A stretch of 64,000 nt of DNA from Cognatilysobacter xinjiangensis (GTDB lineage Bacteria; Pseudomonadota; Gammaproteobacteria; Xanthomonadales; Xanthomonadaceae), in the NCBI RefSeq assembly GCF_014651995.1, contig NZ_BMXY01000001.1:496001-560000 (forward strand), read 5' to 3'. Each line of letters opens with the position of its first letter. Within the stretch, counting starts at the first letter, position 1. A program made the translations under genes and the position numbers. Positions 8,639-18,401 of the stretch are shown here, piece by piece. The notes beneath the pieces were generated by a model. It searched no databases. It was given only the letters and a program-made list of their open reading frames with translations, and was not told the origin of the DNA.

Positions 8639-9789
8639 TGGCCCGGCTGCATCGCATGGATTCGCGCAGGGTCGAGGGCCTCTCGCTGGTCGAGCTGATG
8701 ATCGCGCTTCTGATCGGCTCGATTCTCATGCTCGGGCTCGTGCAGGTGTTTTCCGCGTCACGAGCCGCCTATCAGGTGTCGGAAGGCCTCGCGCGTGTAC
8801 AGGAGAACGGCCGGTTCGCATTGGATTACCTGCAGCGTGACCTTCGTCTGATCGGGCACTTCGGCTGCGTCAACGATCAGTCCCACAAGCAGCAGGTGGA
8901 TGCCTTCCGGATGCTTACCGGAGCGGTCGCAGGAGAACCCCTCGACTTCAATCTTTCCGTCCAGGGATTCGAGGCGACCGGCACCAGCCAGGTGAACCAG
9001 GATCTGAATCTGGCCGCCCCCACCGCTGGCTGGACGCCGGCGCTGCCTGCGCATATTTCGGGCCTCGCTCCGGTGGCCGGCAGCGACATCATCATGCTGC
9101 GCTTCCTGCGGCCGAACTCCGCGCCTGTCAGCAATCTCGTCGTGTCCGGTTCCAACTCGACGGTCTCGACGACGGCTGCAGGCTGGTCCGACCTGACCGA
9201 AGACGGCGTGGCGACGCCTGGCGTGTTCGGCGTCGCCGACTGCAGCTATGTCGACGTGTTCAACGGCACCGGAAACGCGGCTGCGAAGACCGTCTCGGCT
9301 ACCGTCGCGCTGGATCGGTATACGCCGAATCCCGCCGGGCACGCTGCGCTCTATCGCGCCGAGGCCGTGGCGTACTACGTCGCCAATAACGCCAGCAACC
9401 GCCGGTCCCTTTTCAGGGCGCGCTGGACGGGCGCCGCTGCACCTGTCGTCGAAGAACTGGTCGAAGGGATCGAAAGCATCCAGTTCCTTTACGGCCAGGA
9501 TCGCTCGACGGACGTTGGCAACCCTTCGGGCTTCATGGCCAATCAGGTGCCGGCCTCCGATCTCGGTGCGGCTACGACGACCGCGGGCGAGCAGAACTGG
9601 CGCCGCGTGGGGCTTGTACAGGTTGCCGTGGTGGCCTCGAGTCCAGATCCGGCAACGACCCGGCAGGCTGACAGCGAGCAGACGCGGCCACGCGCGCTCG
9701 GTCTTCGCGTCGTAGGTCCGGAAGACGGTCGTTACCGCGCGTCCTATGAAACGACGATCGCCTTGCGCAATCGTCTCTACGGAAACTGA
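8638..9789 (+). CDS. pilW: Type IV minor pilin PilW
   Basis: This 383-aa prepilin has the cleavage site EG|LSLVELMIALLIGSILMLG and the PilW signature RVQENGRFALDYLQRDLRLIGHFGC directly after the hydrophobic helix; the large C-terminal globular part is typical of the family. PilW acts with PilV, PilX, FimU, PilE and PilY1 in pilus priming. AAGGAG (8623-8628) supports a start at ATG 8638, which shares a base with the pilV stop; GTG 8635 is also possible. The stop is followed after 65 nt by pilX coding sequence. Confidence 0.88.
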   Translation: MARLHRMDSRRVEGLSLVELMIALLIGSILMLGLVQVFSASRAAYQVSEGLARVQENGRFALDYLQRDLRLIGHFGCVNDQSHKQQVDAFRMLTGAVAGEPLDFNLSVQGFEATGTSQVNQDLNLAAPTAGWTPALPAHISGLAPVAGSDIIMLRFLRPNSAPVSNLVVSGSNSTVSTTAAGWSDLTEDGVATPGVFGVADCSYVDVFNGTGNAAAKTVSATVALDRYTPNPAGHAALYRAEAVAYYVANNASNRRSLFRARWTGAAAPVVEELVEGIESIQFLYGQDRSTDVGNPSGFMANQVPASDLGAATTTAGEQNWRRVGLVQVAVVASSPDPATTRQADSEQTRPRALGLRVVGPEDGRYRASYETTIALRNRLYGN

Positions 9790-9854
9790 GTACCGCCATG
9801 GTGCCCTGAAATCCCCGTCGCCGGTTTCACTCGCGTCGCAGCCAGCGAGGCGCG

Positions 9855-10310
9855 GTGCTCTACATCGCGCTGATCATGCTGGTGCTGTTGGCCATGCTGG
9901 GTGTCATCGGCATGCAGGTCAGTGGCCTGCAGGAGCGCATGGCCTACAACTACCGCACCCTCAATCTGGCCTTCCAGAACGCGGAGGCGGGTGCACGCAC
10001 GGCCGAATGCTTCGTCGAGGCGACGGTCAATCGCACCTCGACCACCTGCGCGTCAGTGTCGATCAACCCCATCTGCGACGATGGCTTTGATGCGTCCGAC
10101 TGGGCGAAGACGAAGGCGGCCGCAGGTGCGGCGACCGGTGCCGTGAACGTGCGTGCGATCGGTCAGTGCATCTCCGGCAACAGCAGCCTCGGCATGGGCC
10201 GAACGCCCATCGAGGAAGATCCGAATCCGGTTTTCCAGGTAACGGCTTTCGACACCGACGGCACCGCCGCCAGTGCGACGGCTGCCGTCGACACCATTTT
10301 CAGGCCGTGA
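9855..10310 (+). CDS. pilX: Type IV pilus assembly protein PilX, start region apparently defective
   Basis: From the GTG at 9855 the frame encodes VLYIALIMLVLLAMLGVIGMQVSG, LQERMAYNYRTLNLAFQNAEAGARTAE and a small globular domain, the normal PilX core (about 151 aa). The same frame upstream reads a good prepilin leader (NPRRRFHSRRSQRGA) with the Gly-Ala cleavage site, but it holds no start codon. The only upstream in-frame ATG (9798) meets TGA at codon 4 (9807-9809). Starting at 9855 would lose the leader and cleavage site. A point mutation or sequence error at the TGA is the simplest explanation. PilX is needed for pilus priming and aggregation in related systems. Confidence 0.75.
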   Translation: MLYIALIMLVLLAMLGVIGMQVSGLQERMAYNYRTLNLAFQNAEAGARTAECFVEATVNRTSTTCASVSINPICDDGFDASDWAKTKAAAGAATGAVNVRAIGQCISGNSSLGMGRTPIEEDPNPVFQVTAFDTDGTAASATAAVDTIFRP

Positions 10311-10311
10311 C

Positions 10312-13300
10312 ATGACGACCATGATCAACGCGCGCAAGACATCCCTCGGACTCGGGCTCCTCGTCGTTGCGGGTGGGCTTTCCTATTGGGCTTACAACGC
10401 CGATGCGGTCCAGGGGCAGGGCGTGCTCGCGCAGGCGCCGCTCAACATCCAGTCCAGCGTCGCGCCTGCATTCATGATGGCGGTCGACGACTCCGGCTCG
10501 ATGACCTTCGAAACGCTGTTCCCGGGACAGGATGGCGAAGCCTGCTTTAGCGGCGGCTCGTTCTTCACGGGGCCGGGCGTCCTTCGGGCGAGCGGCGGCA
10601 CCTGCGACTACCACCATTTGTTCCCCTACGAGGGCTACCGGATCGACACGGGGCGCTATGCGATCCCGCCGATCGATCAGCTGGGAGCTGCACGGTCGCC
10701 TACGTACAACCCGCAGTACTTCAATCCGTCGGTCGAATACGTTCCTTGGGTCAACGAAGACGGTACGCGGTACGCGGACTCCACTGCGTCGAATGCCAAG
10801 GTCGACCCGCGCAAGACGCTGACCATCAACCTGCTCGATGACCGAGCCATGGCTGGCAACGCGGACTATTACTTCCGCGTCCTCAATGGCATGAAGATCC
10901 CCGCGGGAACGAAGTACTACAAGACCGGTAACTGTTCCGGGCTTGCGGGCGACAACAACAAGTGGGAGTCCCGAGACTCGGTGCAGACCGTTGGCGCGAC
11001 GTGCACCGTGGGTATCGAGTACTACCCGGCCACGTTCTACCTTCCGACCTCGGTTGCGGCGCCTGCCGGCTATAGGACTGAGAAGCGCACGCTCGTAAAC
11101 GACGGCTGCGGCACCGGTTGCGACCTCTACAGGTACGATATCAAGTCGGGCAATTATTCGTCGACGTCCGACTATAACGCTGCGGCGAAGAACTTCGCGA
11201 ACTGGTTCACCTACTACGGCAATCGCAACCGCGCGATGATCGCCGGGATGACGCAGTCGCTGGTCGATATCAACAACATGCGCATTGGTTACCTGCGCAT
11301 CAACCAGCACGCGGGCTACGACAACCCTGTCGCGGCGACCGGTGAGCGGGTGACGATGAACGACATGGCCGTCACTGCCGATCGCGTCAGTCTCTACAAC
11401 TCGCTATTCGCGCTGCCTGCATCGGGTAGCACTCCCAATCGCCAAGCTGTCAACTCCGCGTCAATCCAGTTCACCCGCACGGATTCGGGTGCGCCCATTC
11501 AGTACGCATGCCAGAAGAACGCGGTCATGCTGTTCACGGACGGCTACAGCAATCAGGACGGCCCGAACGTCGGTAACGTTGATACGGTCATGGGGGCGCC
11601 ATTCGGCGACGGCTGGTCGAACACGCTTGCGGACATCGCGACGAAGTACTACTTGAATGCGAATGGCACGGTGGGCGCCGCGGGTGCGTCGTCCCTGCGG
11701 CCGACCATGTCGGCGGGCAAGGTCCCGGTTCCCCAGGCGTGCAATGCCCCGAACCCCGACCCGAAGCTCGACTGTCAGTCCAACCTGCACGTCAATTTCT
11801 ATGGTGTGACGCTTGGAGCGCGTGGCAACCTCTACAACGCCGCGCTGAACCAGGACGCTTTCACCGACAGTTCGGTCTACAGCAACTGGCCATCGCGTCA
11901 GAACGACAATCCGAGCACGGTCGACGACATCTGGCATGCCGCCACGAATACGCGTGGCGAGTACATCAACGCGCGCACGCCCCGCGACATCACCGATGCG
12001 ATGCGCCGCATCCTCGCCTCGGTCGGTGGCGGCGAGACCCCGTCAGGTTCGCTCGCGTTGACCGGCGCGCGCGTGGGCGAGGGGTCCTTCAGCGTTGAGC
12101 CGCTGTATGCCTCAGCCAATTCTGGCACCGACTGGTACAGCACGCTGACGGCCTATGGCCTGACGACCAACAATCTGACCGGACAGGTCTACCAGACGGT
12201 TCGCTGGGAGGCGTCCGCGAAGCTGCCCGTTGCGGGTAGCCGCAACATCTATGTGGGCAAGAGCTCCGGTAACGTCAAGCCGACGGTCACGGCGTTCAAC
12301 ACGACAAACGTCTCACTCGCGGATCTGTGTAGCGACACCTTGTCGCGTTGCACGGCGGCCGGTTCGGCGCGCAACTCGATCAACTCTCTGGGCGTGAACC
12401 AGGCTGAGGCCATCGCCTACTTGCGTGGCGACCAGTCGCTCGAAGGCTCGACGACGACGCCGCTGCGCCGTCGCACTACCCGTCTCGGCGATATCGTCAA
12501 CTCCAGCCCGTTGATTGTGTCGCCCCTGAACGACTACGGCTACCGTTCGCTCGGTGGCGCGGATCCGTACAACTACGCGGCCTATCTCGAGGCCAAGAAG
12601 GCCCGCAAGCCGATGATCTATGTCGGCGCCAACGACGGCATGCTGCACGCGTTTCATGGTGACACGGGCGTCGAGCAGTTCGCCTACGTGCCGGTCGCGT
12701 CGCTCGGCCACATGGGCAACCTGCTTTTCCCATACCGCGCCGAAGACAAGGACGATCAGGTCTTCACCCATCGCTATTACGTCGACGGCCCGGTCAACGT
12801 GTCCGACGCCTACTACAGCGGTTCGTGGCAGACGGTCCTGGTGGGCGCGCTCGGCGCTGGCGGTCGCGGCGTTTTCGCGATCGACGTGTCGGCACCGACG
12901 TCGTTCGCCACCAGCGCCGTCCTCTGGGACATCAACGATCGATCCTCGGACGCGACGGTCAAGAACAACATCGGGCATGTCCTTGCGAAGCCGGTGATCG
13001 TGCCGGTAAAGATCGGCTCGACCGTGTCTTGGAAGGTGATCTTCGGCAACGGTTATAACAGCATCAACAATCGCGCGGTTCTGTTCATCGTCGACGTCGC
13101 CACCGGCGCCGTGACGACGGTGCAGGCGGCCGAGGCGGGCTATTCCGGGCCGAATGGCCTCGGCGAAGTCATCGTGCTCGACCGCTTCGTCGGAAGCACG
13201 ACGACGACCGGACGCGACGGCTACGCGGATACCGTCTACGCAGGCGACCAGAATGGTGCCGTGTGGAAGTTCGACCTGCGCAGCGCAACCCCGGCGGCGC

Positions 13301-14034
13301 AATCGACGCCCTTCTTCATCGCGGCCGACTCGACCGGCAATCGCCAGGCGATCACCGGCGGCTTCGAGGCGGCGGCCGGCCCGCGCAGCGGCGTGATGCT
13401 CTACTTCGGCACCGGCAGCTTCTCGTTCGTCAACGACCCGACCGACAAGCAGATCCAGACTTTCTATGGTGTGCTGGACACCGGCGCCAGCGTGGCACGT
13501 GCCGATCTGCAACAGCAGACCGTCCTGACCCAGGCTACGGGCTCGCGCACGACGAGCATGCTCGGGCTCGGGGCCGGCAAGAAGGGCTGGTACATCGACC
13601 TGCTGGTGGGCTCGGTCGGCACTGGCGAGCGCTTCGTCGGCACGCCGCGGGTCGAGAGCGGCATCGTGTTCTTCGCGACGTTCGACCCGAACAGCACGGA
13701 CGCATGCGCGACCGGTGGCACCAACCGGCTTTACGGCCTCGGCGCCCTCAACGGCGCTGCCGCGTTGTCCTATGTGAAGGTCGGTACACCGGATGGCACA
13801 TCGCCGGGCGCGGGCACGGGTGCGATCAACCTCTCGACGACGGGTTCGGCGCCGGTGCGCGATATCGCGGTGCTGACGAGCTCGCGCCAGGGCCTGCTGC
13901 CGGACACGGCAACCAGTACCGAGGTCGACGAGGCGCTCGACGCACGCTGCATGATGGTCGTGCAGACACCGGGCTCGCAGCCGCTGTACCTCCGTCGCCC
14001 TTGCGGGCGCCAGTCTTGGCGACAGGTCCGCTGA
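10312..14034 (+). CDS. pilY1: Type IV pilus tip adhesin/anti-retraction protein PilY1
   Basis: This 1240-aa exported protein has an N-terminal membrane/signal segment (residues 11-30) and a von Willebrand factor A-like region with the MIDAS motif DDSGSM (residues 59-64) and the later strand AVMLFTDGYSN. The C-terminal PilY1 beta-propeller includes IYVGANDGMLHAFHGDTG and RDGYADTVYAGDQNGAVWKFDL, the latter near the known calcium-binding loop. PilY1 caps the pilus, acts in adhesion and surface sensing, and opposes retraction. ATG 10312 is 1 nt after the pilX stop; an earlier in-frame ATG at 10273 lies inside pilX. No break was seen. Confidence 0.9.
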   Translation: MTTMINARKTSLGLGLLVVAGGLSYWAYNADAVQGQGVLAQAPLNIQSSVAPAFMMAVDDSGSMTFETLFPGQDGEACFSGGSFFTGPGVLRASGGTCDYHHLFPYEGYRIDTGRYAIPPIDQLGAARSPTYNPQYFNPSVEYVPWVNEDGTRYADSTASNAKVDPRKTLTINLLDDRAMAGNADYYFRVLNGMKIPAGTKYYKTGNCSGLAGDNNKWESRDSVQTVGATCTVGIEYYPATFYLPTSVAAPAGYRTEKRTLVNDGCGTGCDLYRYDIKSGNYSSTSDYNAAAKNFANWFTYYGNRNRAMIAGMTQSLVDINNMRIGYLRINQHAGYDNPVAATGERVTMNDMAVTADRVSLYNSLFALPASGSTPNRQAVNSASIQFTRTDSGAPIQYACQKNAVMLFTDGYSNQDGPNVGNVDTVMGAPFGDGWSNTLADIATKYYLNANGTVGAAGASSLRPTMSAGKVPVPQACNAPNPDPKLDCQSNLHVNFYGVTLGARGNLYNAALNQDAFTDSSVYSNWPSRQNDNPSTVDDIWHAATNTRGEYINARTPRDITDAMRRILASVGGGETPSGSLALTGARVGEGSFSVEPLYASANSGTDWYSTLTAYGLTTNNLTGQVYQTVRWEASAKLPVAGSRNIYVGKSSGNVKPTVTAFNTTNVSLADLCSDTLSRCTAAGSARNSINSLGVNQAEAIAYLRGDQSLEGSTTTPLRRRTTRLGDIVNSSPLIVSPLNDYGYRSLGGADPYNYAAYLEAKKARKPMIYVGANDGMLHAFHGDTGVEQFAYVPVASLGHMGNLLFPYRAEDKDDQVFTHRYYVDGPVNVSDAYYSGSWQTVLVGALGAGGRGVFAIDVSAPTSFATSAVLWDINDRSSDATVKNNIGHVLAKPVIVPVKIGSTVSWKVIFGNGYNSINNRAVLFIVDVATGAVTTVQAAEAGYSGPNGLGEVIVLDRFVGSTTTTGRDGYADTVYAGDQNGAVWKFDLRSATPAAQSTPFFIAADSTGNRQAITGGFEAAAGPRSGVMLYFGTGSFSFVNDPTDKQIQTFYGVLDTGASVARADLQQQTVLTQATGSRTTSMLGLGAGKKGWYIDLLVGSVGTGERFVGTPRVESGIVFFATFDPNSTDACATGGTNRLYGLGALNGAAALSYVKVGTPDGTSPGAGTGAINLSTTGSAPVRDIAVLTSSRQGLLPDTATSTEVDEALDARCMMVVQTPGSQPLYLRRPCGRQSWRQVR

Positions 14035-14058
14035 TTACCGTATATGGAGAAGAACGCC

Positions 14059-14472
14059 GTGATTCCCTCGCGCTCGCGTGCCCGTGGCTTTACGTTGATC
14101 GAACTGATGATCGTGGTCGCGGTGGTTGCGATCCTGGCGTCGATTGCGCTCCCGTCGTACAACGACTCTGTACGCAAGTCGCGTCGCGCGCAGGCGAAGG
14201 CCGACATGGTTGAATACGCACAGCTGGCGGAGCGCCATTTCACGTCGAATGGAACGTACGCCGGTTTCAACACGTCGTTGCCGATCCAATCGCCACGCGA
14301 GGCAGGGGCGACCGCGCGCTATCGCCTCGGTTACACCGCGACCGCGAGCGCTTTCACCATTACGGCGACGCCCGAGTCGAGCCAGTCGGCCGATCGTTGC
14401 GGCACGCTTACGATCAATCAGACCGGGCAGAAGACCAAATCCGGTTCAGCACCGCTCAGCGAGTGCTGGTAA
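14059..14472 (+). CDS. pilE: Type IV pilin-like protein PilE (minor pilin)
   Basis: This is a prepilin of about 137 aa with leader SRSRARG|FTLIELMIVVAVVAILASIALPSY, mature Glu5, and the short C-terminal domain typical of PilE/PilA-like minor pilins (TYAGF... YRLGYTATASAFTITATP...), with two cysteines (Cys in DRCGT and SECW) placed for the disulfide loop. GTG 14059 is chosen because GGAGAAG ends 6 nt upstream; ATG 14044 is an in-frame alternative that adds five residues but has no ribosome binding site. It is the last gene of the operon and is followed by a strong terminator. Confidence 0.86.
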   Translation: MIPSRSRARGFTLIELMIVVAVVAILASIALPSYNDSVRKSRRAQAKADMVEYAQLAERHFTSNGTYAGFNTSLPIQSPREAGATARYRLGYTATASAFTITATPESSQSADRCGTLTINQTGQKTKSGSAPLSECW

Positions 14473-14473
14473 C

Positions 14474-14504
14474 AAAAAAGCCGCCATTGCTGGCGGCTTT
14501 TTTT
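14474..14504 (+). terminator. Rho-independent terminator of the fimU-pilE operon
   Basis: The stem AAAAAAGCCGCCA / TGGCGGCTTTTTTT with tetraloop TTGC lies 1 nt after the pilE stop. The A and T runs make it potentially active in both directions, so it also separates the operon from the convergent tRNA-Asn. Confidence 0.9.
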
Positions 14505-14507
14505 ATC

Positions 14508-14584
14508 TGGCGCCCGAAGTTGGACTCGAACCAACGACCCCCTGATTAACAGTCAAGTGCTCTAACCGGCTGAGCTATTCGGGC
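14508..14584 (-). tRNA. tRNA-Asn (GTT)
   Basis: Read on the minus strand, the 7-bp acceptor stem GCCCGAA / TTCGGGC, the D-arm AGCTCAGCCGGTTAGAGC, the anticodon loop CTGTTAA with anticodon GTT (14548-14550) and the T-arm GGTTCGAGTCC fold as a standard tRNA. CCA is encoded (14508-14510). Confidence 0.95.
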
Positions 14585-14632
14585 GGGGACGCGCATTGTA
14601 AACCGGCGGCGGGCGAGGTCAAGAGGTCGGCG

Positions 14633-15154
14633 TCAGGAACAGGCCGCATTCGCCGAGGGGCGTTCCCGTCGGGCGCGACCGGAATTGGCCACTACGACGA
14701 TTCCCAGTAGGGCGCCGCTGCGACGGCAGAGGCGGAAGCTCGCGTTGGTGCCCGCGGCGGATCCATTGGGCAGGTAGCGTACCCGCGGACGGCCGGTGCT
14801 GGTCGTAAGGCGAAGCGTAGGGTGCTGCCGATCGAATCGACGCAGGACGTCGGCCGCGGTCGCAGGTGCATCCTGGCGGAGCGGGTCGCGGTAGGCGATC
14901 CAGCCCTCCGACCAGTCGGTGCCGTCGAGGCAACTCGCTCCGTCCCGCGAGGGGCAAAGCGTCACCGGCTGGCGGTAGGTAACGGCCGCATTGTGGGCGA
15001 TCGCGAGCGACGCCGTGAGCTGGTGCAGGCTGGTCGTCGCGCGCACGCTGTCCATCACGTGACGGGCGGCGGGCACGCCGAGTCCCAGCGCGATCGACAG
15101 TACCGCGAGGGTGATCACCAGCTCCGGCAGGGTGAGGCCGCGCATCCGGCGCAT
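14633..15154 (-). CDS. GspH/FimT-family pseudopilin (FimT-like)
   Basis: This 173-aa prepilin has leader MRRMRG|LTLPELVITLAVLSIALGLGVPAARH, mature Glu5, and the GspH-like domain with PVTLCPSRDGASCLDGTDWSEGWIAYRD, the pattern of FimT/FimU. It is a second member of this family, separate from the fimU operon and on the other strand. In related bacteria a FimT-like pilin binds DNA during natural transformation; whether this one does is not visible. GGAG lies about 7 nt upstream of the ATG. It is divergent from uvrB. Confidence 0.85.
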   Translation of the reverse strand: MRRMRGLTLPELVITLAVLSIALGLGVPAARHVMDSVRATTSLHQLTASLAIAHNAAVTYRQPVTLCPSRDGASCLDGTDWSEGWIAYRDPLRQDAPATAADVLRRFDRQHPTLRLTTSTGRPRVRYLPNGSAAGTNASFRLCRRSGALLGIVVVANSGRARRERPSANAACS

Positions 15155-15283
15155 CTCGATACTCCGTCCATGAAGGTGCCGATACGATGGTCTGCCCGGC
15201 GCTGAACGGGCGTCGGACGAGAGCGGATCCGTGTGTAGGAAAACGCCGATGCGCCCAAACCTTAGGAAGCCGACCGCAGACCT

Positions 15284-17320
15284 ATGAGCCTGATGAGCAC
15301 ACCGCAGAACGGCCGCTTCGAGCTCGTCTCACCCTATTCGCCGGCGGGCGACCAGCCGGCGGCGATCGAGCGCCTCGCCGCCGGCTTCGAAGCCGGCCTC
15401 GCGCACCAGACGCTGCTCGGCGTGACCGGCTCGGGTAAGACCTACACGATCGCGAACGTCGTGCAGAAGGTGCAGAAGCCGACCATCGTGATGGCGCCGA
15501 ACAAGACGCTGGCCGCGCAGCTCTACGGCGAGTTCAAGTCCTTCTTCCCGAACAACGCGGTCGAGTACTTCGTCAGCTACTACGACTACTACCAGCCCGA
15601 GGCCTACGTCCCGTCGAGCGATACCTTCATCGAGAAGGACAGCTCGGTGAACGAGCACATCGAGCAGATGCGGCTGTCGGCTACGAAGGCGCTGCTGGAG
15701 CGGCGCGACACGCTGATCGTCTGCACCGTATCGGCCATCTACGGCTTGGGTGACCCAGGCGAATACCACCGGATGGTGCTGCACATGGTGCGCGGCGAGC
15801 GCATCGACCAGCGCGAGCTGATCCGCAAGCTCACGGAGATGCAGTACTCGCGCAACGATTCCGAACTGCGCCGCGGCACGTACCGCGTGCGTGGCGAGGT
15901 GATCGATGTGCACCCGGCGGAGAGCGAGAACGAGGCGATCCGCATCGAGCTGTTCGACGGTGAGATCGAGCAGATTTCCGCGTTCGACCCGCTGACCGGC
16001 GAGGTCTTCCGGAAGATGCCGCGCTTCACTATCTACCCGAAGTCGCACTACGTGACGACGCGCAAGACCGTGCTCGAGGCGGTCGACACGATCAAGGACG
16101 AGCTGCGCGAGCGGCTGGAACAGCTGTACGCGCAGAACAAGCTCGTCGAGGCGCAGCGCCTGCAGCAGCGCACGCAGTTCGACCTCGAGATGCTGGCGGA
16201 AGTCGGTTTCTGCAACGGCATCGAGAACTACTCGCGGCACATGACCGGGCAGAAGCCGGGCGAGCCGCCGCCGTGCCTGTTCGACTACGTGCCGGCCGAC
16301 GCGCTGATGGTCGTCGACGAGTCGCACGTGACGGTTCCGCAGGTGGGCGCCATGTACAAGGGCGACCGCTCGCGCAAGGAGACGCTGGTCGAGTTCGGCT
16401 TCCGCCTGCCGTCCGCGCTGGACAACCGGCCGCTGAAGTTCGAGGAATGGGAAGGTCGTGCGCCCCGAGCGATCTATGTGTCGGCGACGCCGAGCAACTA
16501 CGAGTTGCAGAAGTCCGAGGGCGAGGTGGTCGAGCTGGTCGTGCGGCCGACCGGCCTGATCGACCCGGAGGTCGAAGTGCGGCCGGTCGCCACGCAGGTC
16601 GACGACCTGCTCGGCGAGATCAACAAGCGCGTCGCGATGGGCGACCGCGTGCTGGTCACCACGCTAACCAAGCGCATGGCGGAGAACCTCACCGAGTACC
16701 TGACCGAGCACGGCATCAAGGTGCGCTACCTGCACTCGGACATCGACACGGTCGAGCGCGTGGAGATCATCCGCGACCTGCGCCTGGGCAAGTTCGACGT
16801 GCTGGTGGGCATCAACCTGCTGCGCGAAGGACTGGACATGCCCGAGGTGTCGCTGGTGGCGATCCTCGATGCCGACAAGGAAGGCTTTCTGCGGTCCGCG
16901 GGCTCGCTGATCCAGACCATCGGCCGTGCGGCGCGCAACCTGCGCGGCAAGGCGATCCTGTATGCGGACACGATCACGCGGTCGATGAAGATCGCCATGG
17001 ACGAGACCGATCGCCGCCGGCAGAAGCAGGTGGAATACAACACCGAACACGGCATCACCCCGCAGTCGGTAGTGCGGCCGATCAAGGACATCCTCGAAGG
17101 CGCACGCGCCGAGCCCGAGGAGGGCAAGGGCAAGAAGAAGGCACGCCGCGTCGCCGAGCCGGAGACCGACTACGCCGCGCTCAGCCCCGCGCAGATCGCC
17201 TCGCGCATCAAGGCGCTGGAGCAGCAGATGTACCAGCACGCCCGCGATCTGGAGTTCGAGGCGGCCGCGAACGTGCGCGATCAGCTACGAAAACTGAAGG
17301 AGGCGGGATTCGCCAGCTGA
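15284..17320 (+). CDS. uvrB: UvrABC excinuclease subunit B
   Basis: This 678-aa nucleotide excision repair helicase-like subunit is full length (E. coli 673 aa). Walker A is GVTGSGKT (residues 46-53), followed by the damage-probing beta-hairpin [13 protein letters not shown], the Walker B variant [11 protein letters not shown], helicase motifs [40 protein letters not shown] and QTIGRAARN, and the C-terminal UVR domain ([28 protein letters not shown]) that contacts UvrC. An ATG at 15293 is an alternative start. The neighbours are a divergent FimT-like gene and downstream tRNA-Val. Confidence 0.97.
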   Translation: MSLMSTPQNGRFELVSPYSPAGDQPAAIERLAAGFEAGLAHQTLLGVTGSGKTYTIANVVQKVQKPTIVMAPNKTLAAQLYGEFKSFFPNNAVEYFVSYYDYYQPEAYVPSSDTFIEKDSSVNEHIEQMRLSATKALLERRDTLIVCTVSAIYGLGDPGEYHRMVLHMVRGERIDQRELIRKLTEMQYSRNDSELRRGTYRVRGEVIDVHPAESENEAIRIELFDGEIEQISAFDPLTGEVFRKMPRFTIYPKSHYVTTRKTVLEAVDTIKDELRERLEQLYAQNKLVEAQRLQQRTQFDLEMLAEVGFCNGIENYSRHMTGQKPGEPPPCLFDYVPADALMVVDESHVTVPQVGAMYKGDRSRKETLVEFGFRLPSALDNRPLKFEEWEGRAPRAIYVSATPSNYELQKSEGEVVELVVRPTGLIDPEVEVRPVATQVDDLLGEINKRVAMGDRVLVTTLTKRMAENLTEYLTEHGIKVRYLHSDIDTVERVEIIRDLRLGKFDVLVGINLLREGLDMPEVSLVAILDADKEGFLRSAGSLIQTIGRAARNLRGKAILYADTITRSMKIAMDETDRRRQKQVEYNTEHGITPQSVVRPIKDILEGARAEPEEGKGKKKARRVAEPETDYAALSPAQIASRIKALEQQMYQHARDLEFEAAANVRDQLRKLKEAGFAS

Positions 17321-17324
17321 TGGC

Positions 17325-17353
17325 TTGCCGACGGCTGTTGGGCTGGCTACACT
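17325..17353 (+). promoter_or_regulatory. Promoter of tRNA-Val
   Basis: TTGCCG (17325-17330), a 17-nt spacer and TACACT (17348-17353) form a recognisable sigma-70 promoter, with a predicted start about 26 nt before the tRNA. The core GCTACACTGTGCG recurs exactly upstream of queA. Confidence 0.6.
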
Positions 17354-17386
17354 GTGCGCCCCTCGCCGGGGTGGTTCACCGGCAAC

Positions 17387-17461
17387 GGGCGGTTAGCTCA
17401 GCGGTAGAGCACTACCTTGACATGGTAGGGGTCACAGGTTCGAACCCTGTACCGCCCACCA
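17387..17461 (+). tRNA. tRNA-Val (GAC)
   Basis: The acceptor stem GGGCGGT / ACCGCCC, the D-arm AGCTCAGCGGTAGAGC, the anticodon loop TTGACAT with anticodon GAC (17419-17421) and the T-arm AGGTTCGAACCCT fold normally. CCA is encoded (17459-17461). Confidence 0.95.
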
Positions 17462-17474
17462 CATACGTGGACAG

Positions 17475-17510
17475 ACGGCGTGACTCGAAAGGGTCGCGCC
17501 GTTTGCTTTT
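17475..17510 (+). terminator. Terminator-like hairpin after tRNA-Val
   Basis: ACGGCGTGAC pairs imperfectly with GGTCGCGCCGT across a purine-rich loop and is followed by TTTGCTTTT. It starts 14 nt after the encoded CCA. Confidence 0.55.
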
Positions 17511-17582
17511 GCGCCGACGGCAGGTACTTGCCCGGTGCCGCGTGGCGGCGGCATCGTGGGTCTCCGCACACGGGGTGATCCG

Positions 17583-17885
17583 ATGAAGTCCGCCTTCCTG
17601 CTCGCTTCACTGTTGGCGCTGGCCCTGCCGGCGTTCGCCCAGACCGATACATCGGCGCTTCCGAAGCCCGTCGTGGCCGAAACCCAGCTGACCTCGCAGG
17701 ATCCTGCCGCGGCAACCGACGATGCGGACAAGGGCAAGGTCTGCCGCAACGAGCGTCCGATCGGCAGCAATCGTGCCAAGCGCGTCTGCCGTACGCGCGA
17801 ACAGATCCGGATGGAAAGCGAGATGTCGCGCGATTCGATGGTCGAAGTCGGGCGCAGGCGCGACAGCGCGAGCGGTAGCGACTGA
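17583..17885 (+). CDS. Small secreted protein of unknown function
   Basis: This is a 100-aa protein with a clear signal peptide (MKSAFLLASLLALALPAFAQ). The mature part is polar and ends in a basic region with the motif VCRNERPIGSNRAKRVCRTREQ, whose two cysteines could form a disulfide. I recall short proteins with this Cys-GSNRAKRVC motif in Xanthomonadaceae but know no function. The ATG at 17583 starts the signal peptide. The gene stands alone between tRNA-Val and a convergent small gene. Confidence 0.7.
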   Translation: MKSAFLLASLLALALPAFAQTDTSALPKPVVAETQLTSQDPAAATDDADKGKVCRNERPIGSNRAKRVCRTREQIRMESEMSRDSMVEVGRRRDSASGSD

Positions 17886-17931
17886 GGGCGCACCCGTGGC
17901 CTGAACGGCCGTCCGTAGCGCGACTGGCCGA

Positions 17932-18231
17932 TCAGGCCGCCCGCCGCCGCTTGCGGGCGGCGGACGACGAGCGCGAAGACGATCGGGGTAGTACCCGCGC
18001 CGCGGCGCGCCGGTGCGAGCGCGCCTCCAGCCGCTCGGCCGCGCGGGCCTCGGCTTCGAGCAGCGTCAGCCAAGCGACAAGGCAGGCAGCGACGCCGATC
18101 GCAGCGATCGCGCGTCCCGCGGCCTCCAGGCGGCAGACGGCGGCGATCAGGATGGCCGTGAGCACGGCGACGAGTGCGAGCAGGCGGCGAAGGCGGTGCA
18201 GCGGGTGGGACATGGCGGGGCGCGGGCTCAT
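17932..18231 (-). CDS. Small putative membrane protein, unknown
   Basis: The 99-aa product has two hydrophobic segments (about residues 16-32 and 38-53) followed by a charged, arginine-rich tail (ERLEARSHRRAAARVLP...). The ATG at 18231 is preceded by AGGAAGG at good spacing, the main reason to believe the gene is expressed. An internal ATG at 18213 is possible. The Ala/Arg-rich composition is also what random GC-rich frames give, so the call is uncertain. It is divergent from the moa operon. Confidence 0.45.
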   Translation of the reverse strand: MSPRPAMSHPLHRLRRLLALVAVLTAILIAAVCRLEAAGRAIAAIGVAACLVAWLTLLEAEARAAERLEARSHRRAAARVLPRSSSRSSSAARKRRRAA

Positions 18232-18401
18232 GGCGACCTTCCTGAGGTTCCGCGCATTCTTCCCAAGCCGCATGACAGCAGAGTGAGACGACGTTGAAGC
18301 GCGCATGACAGCGCGCCGCGCAGGCGCGTGCCCGGCGGCGCGAGGCGGTAAGCTGCGTGTCCCATGCAGTCCCCGGGGCGCCGGGGGCCGGAAGAGGCCC
18401 G

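Noticed and set aside
18306..18401. A Moco riboswitch upstream of moaA
   Set aside because: GC-rich inverted repeats exist, but I could not match the conserved core of the Moco RNA motif by eye; a covariance search would be needed.
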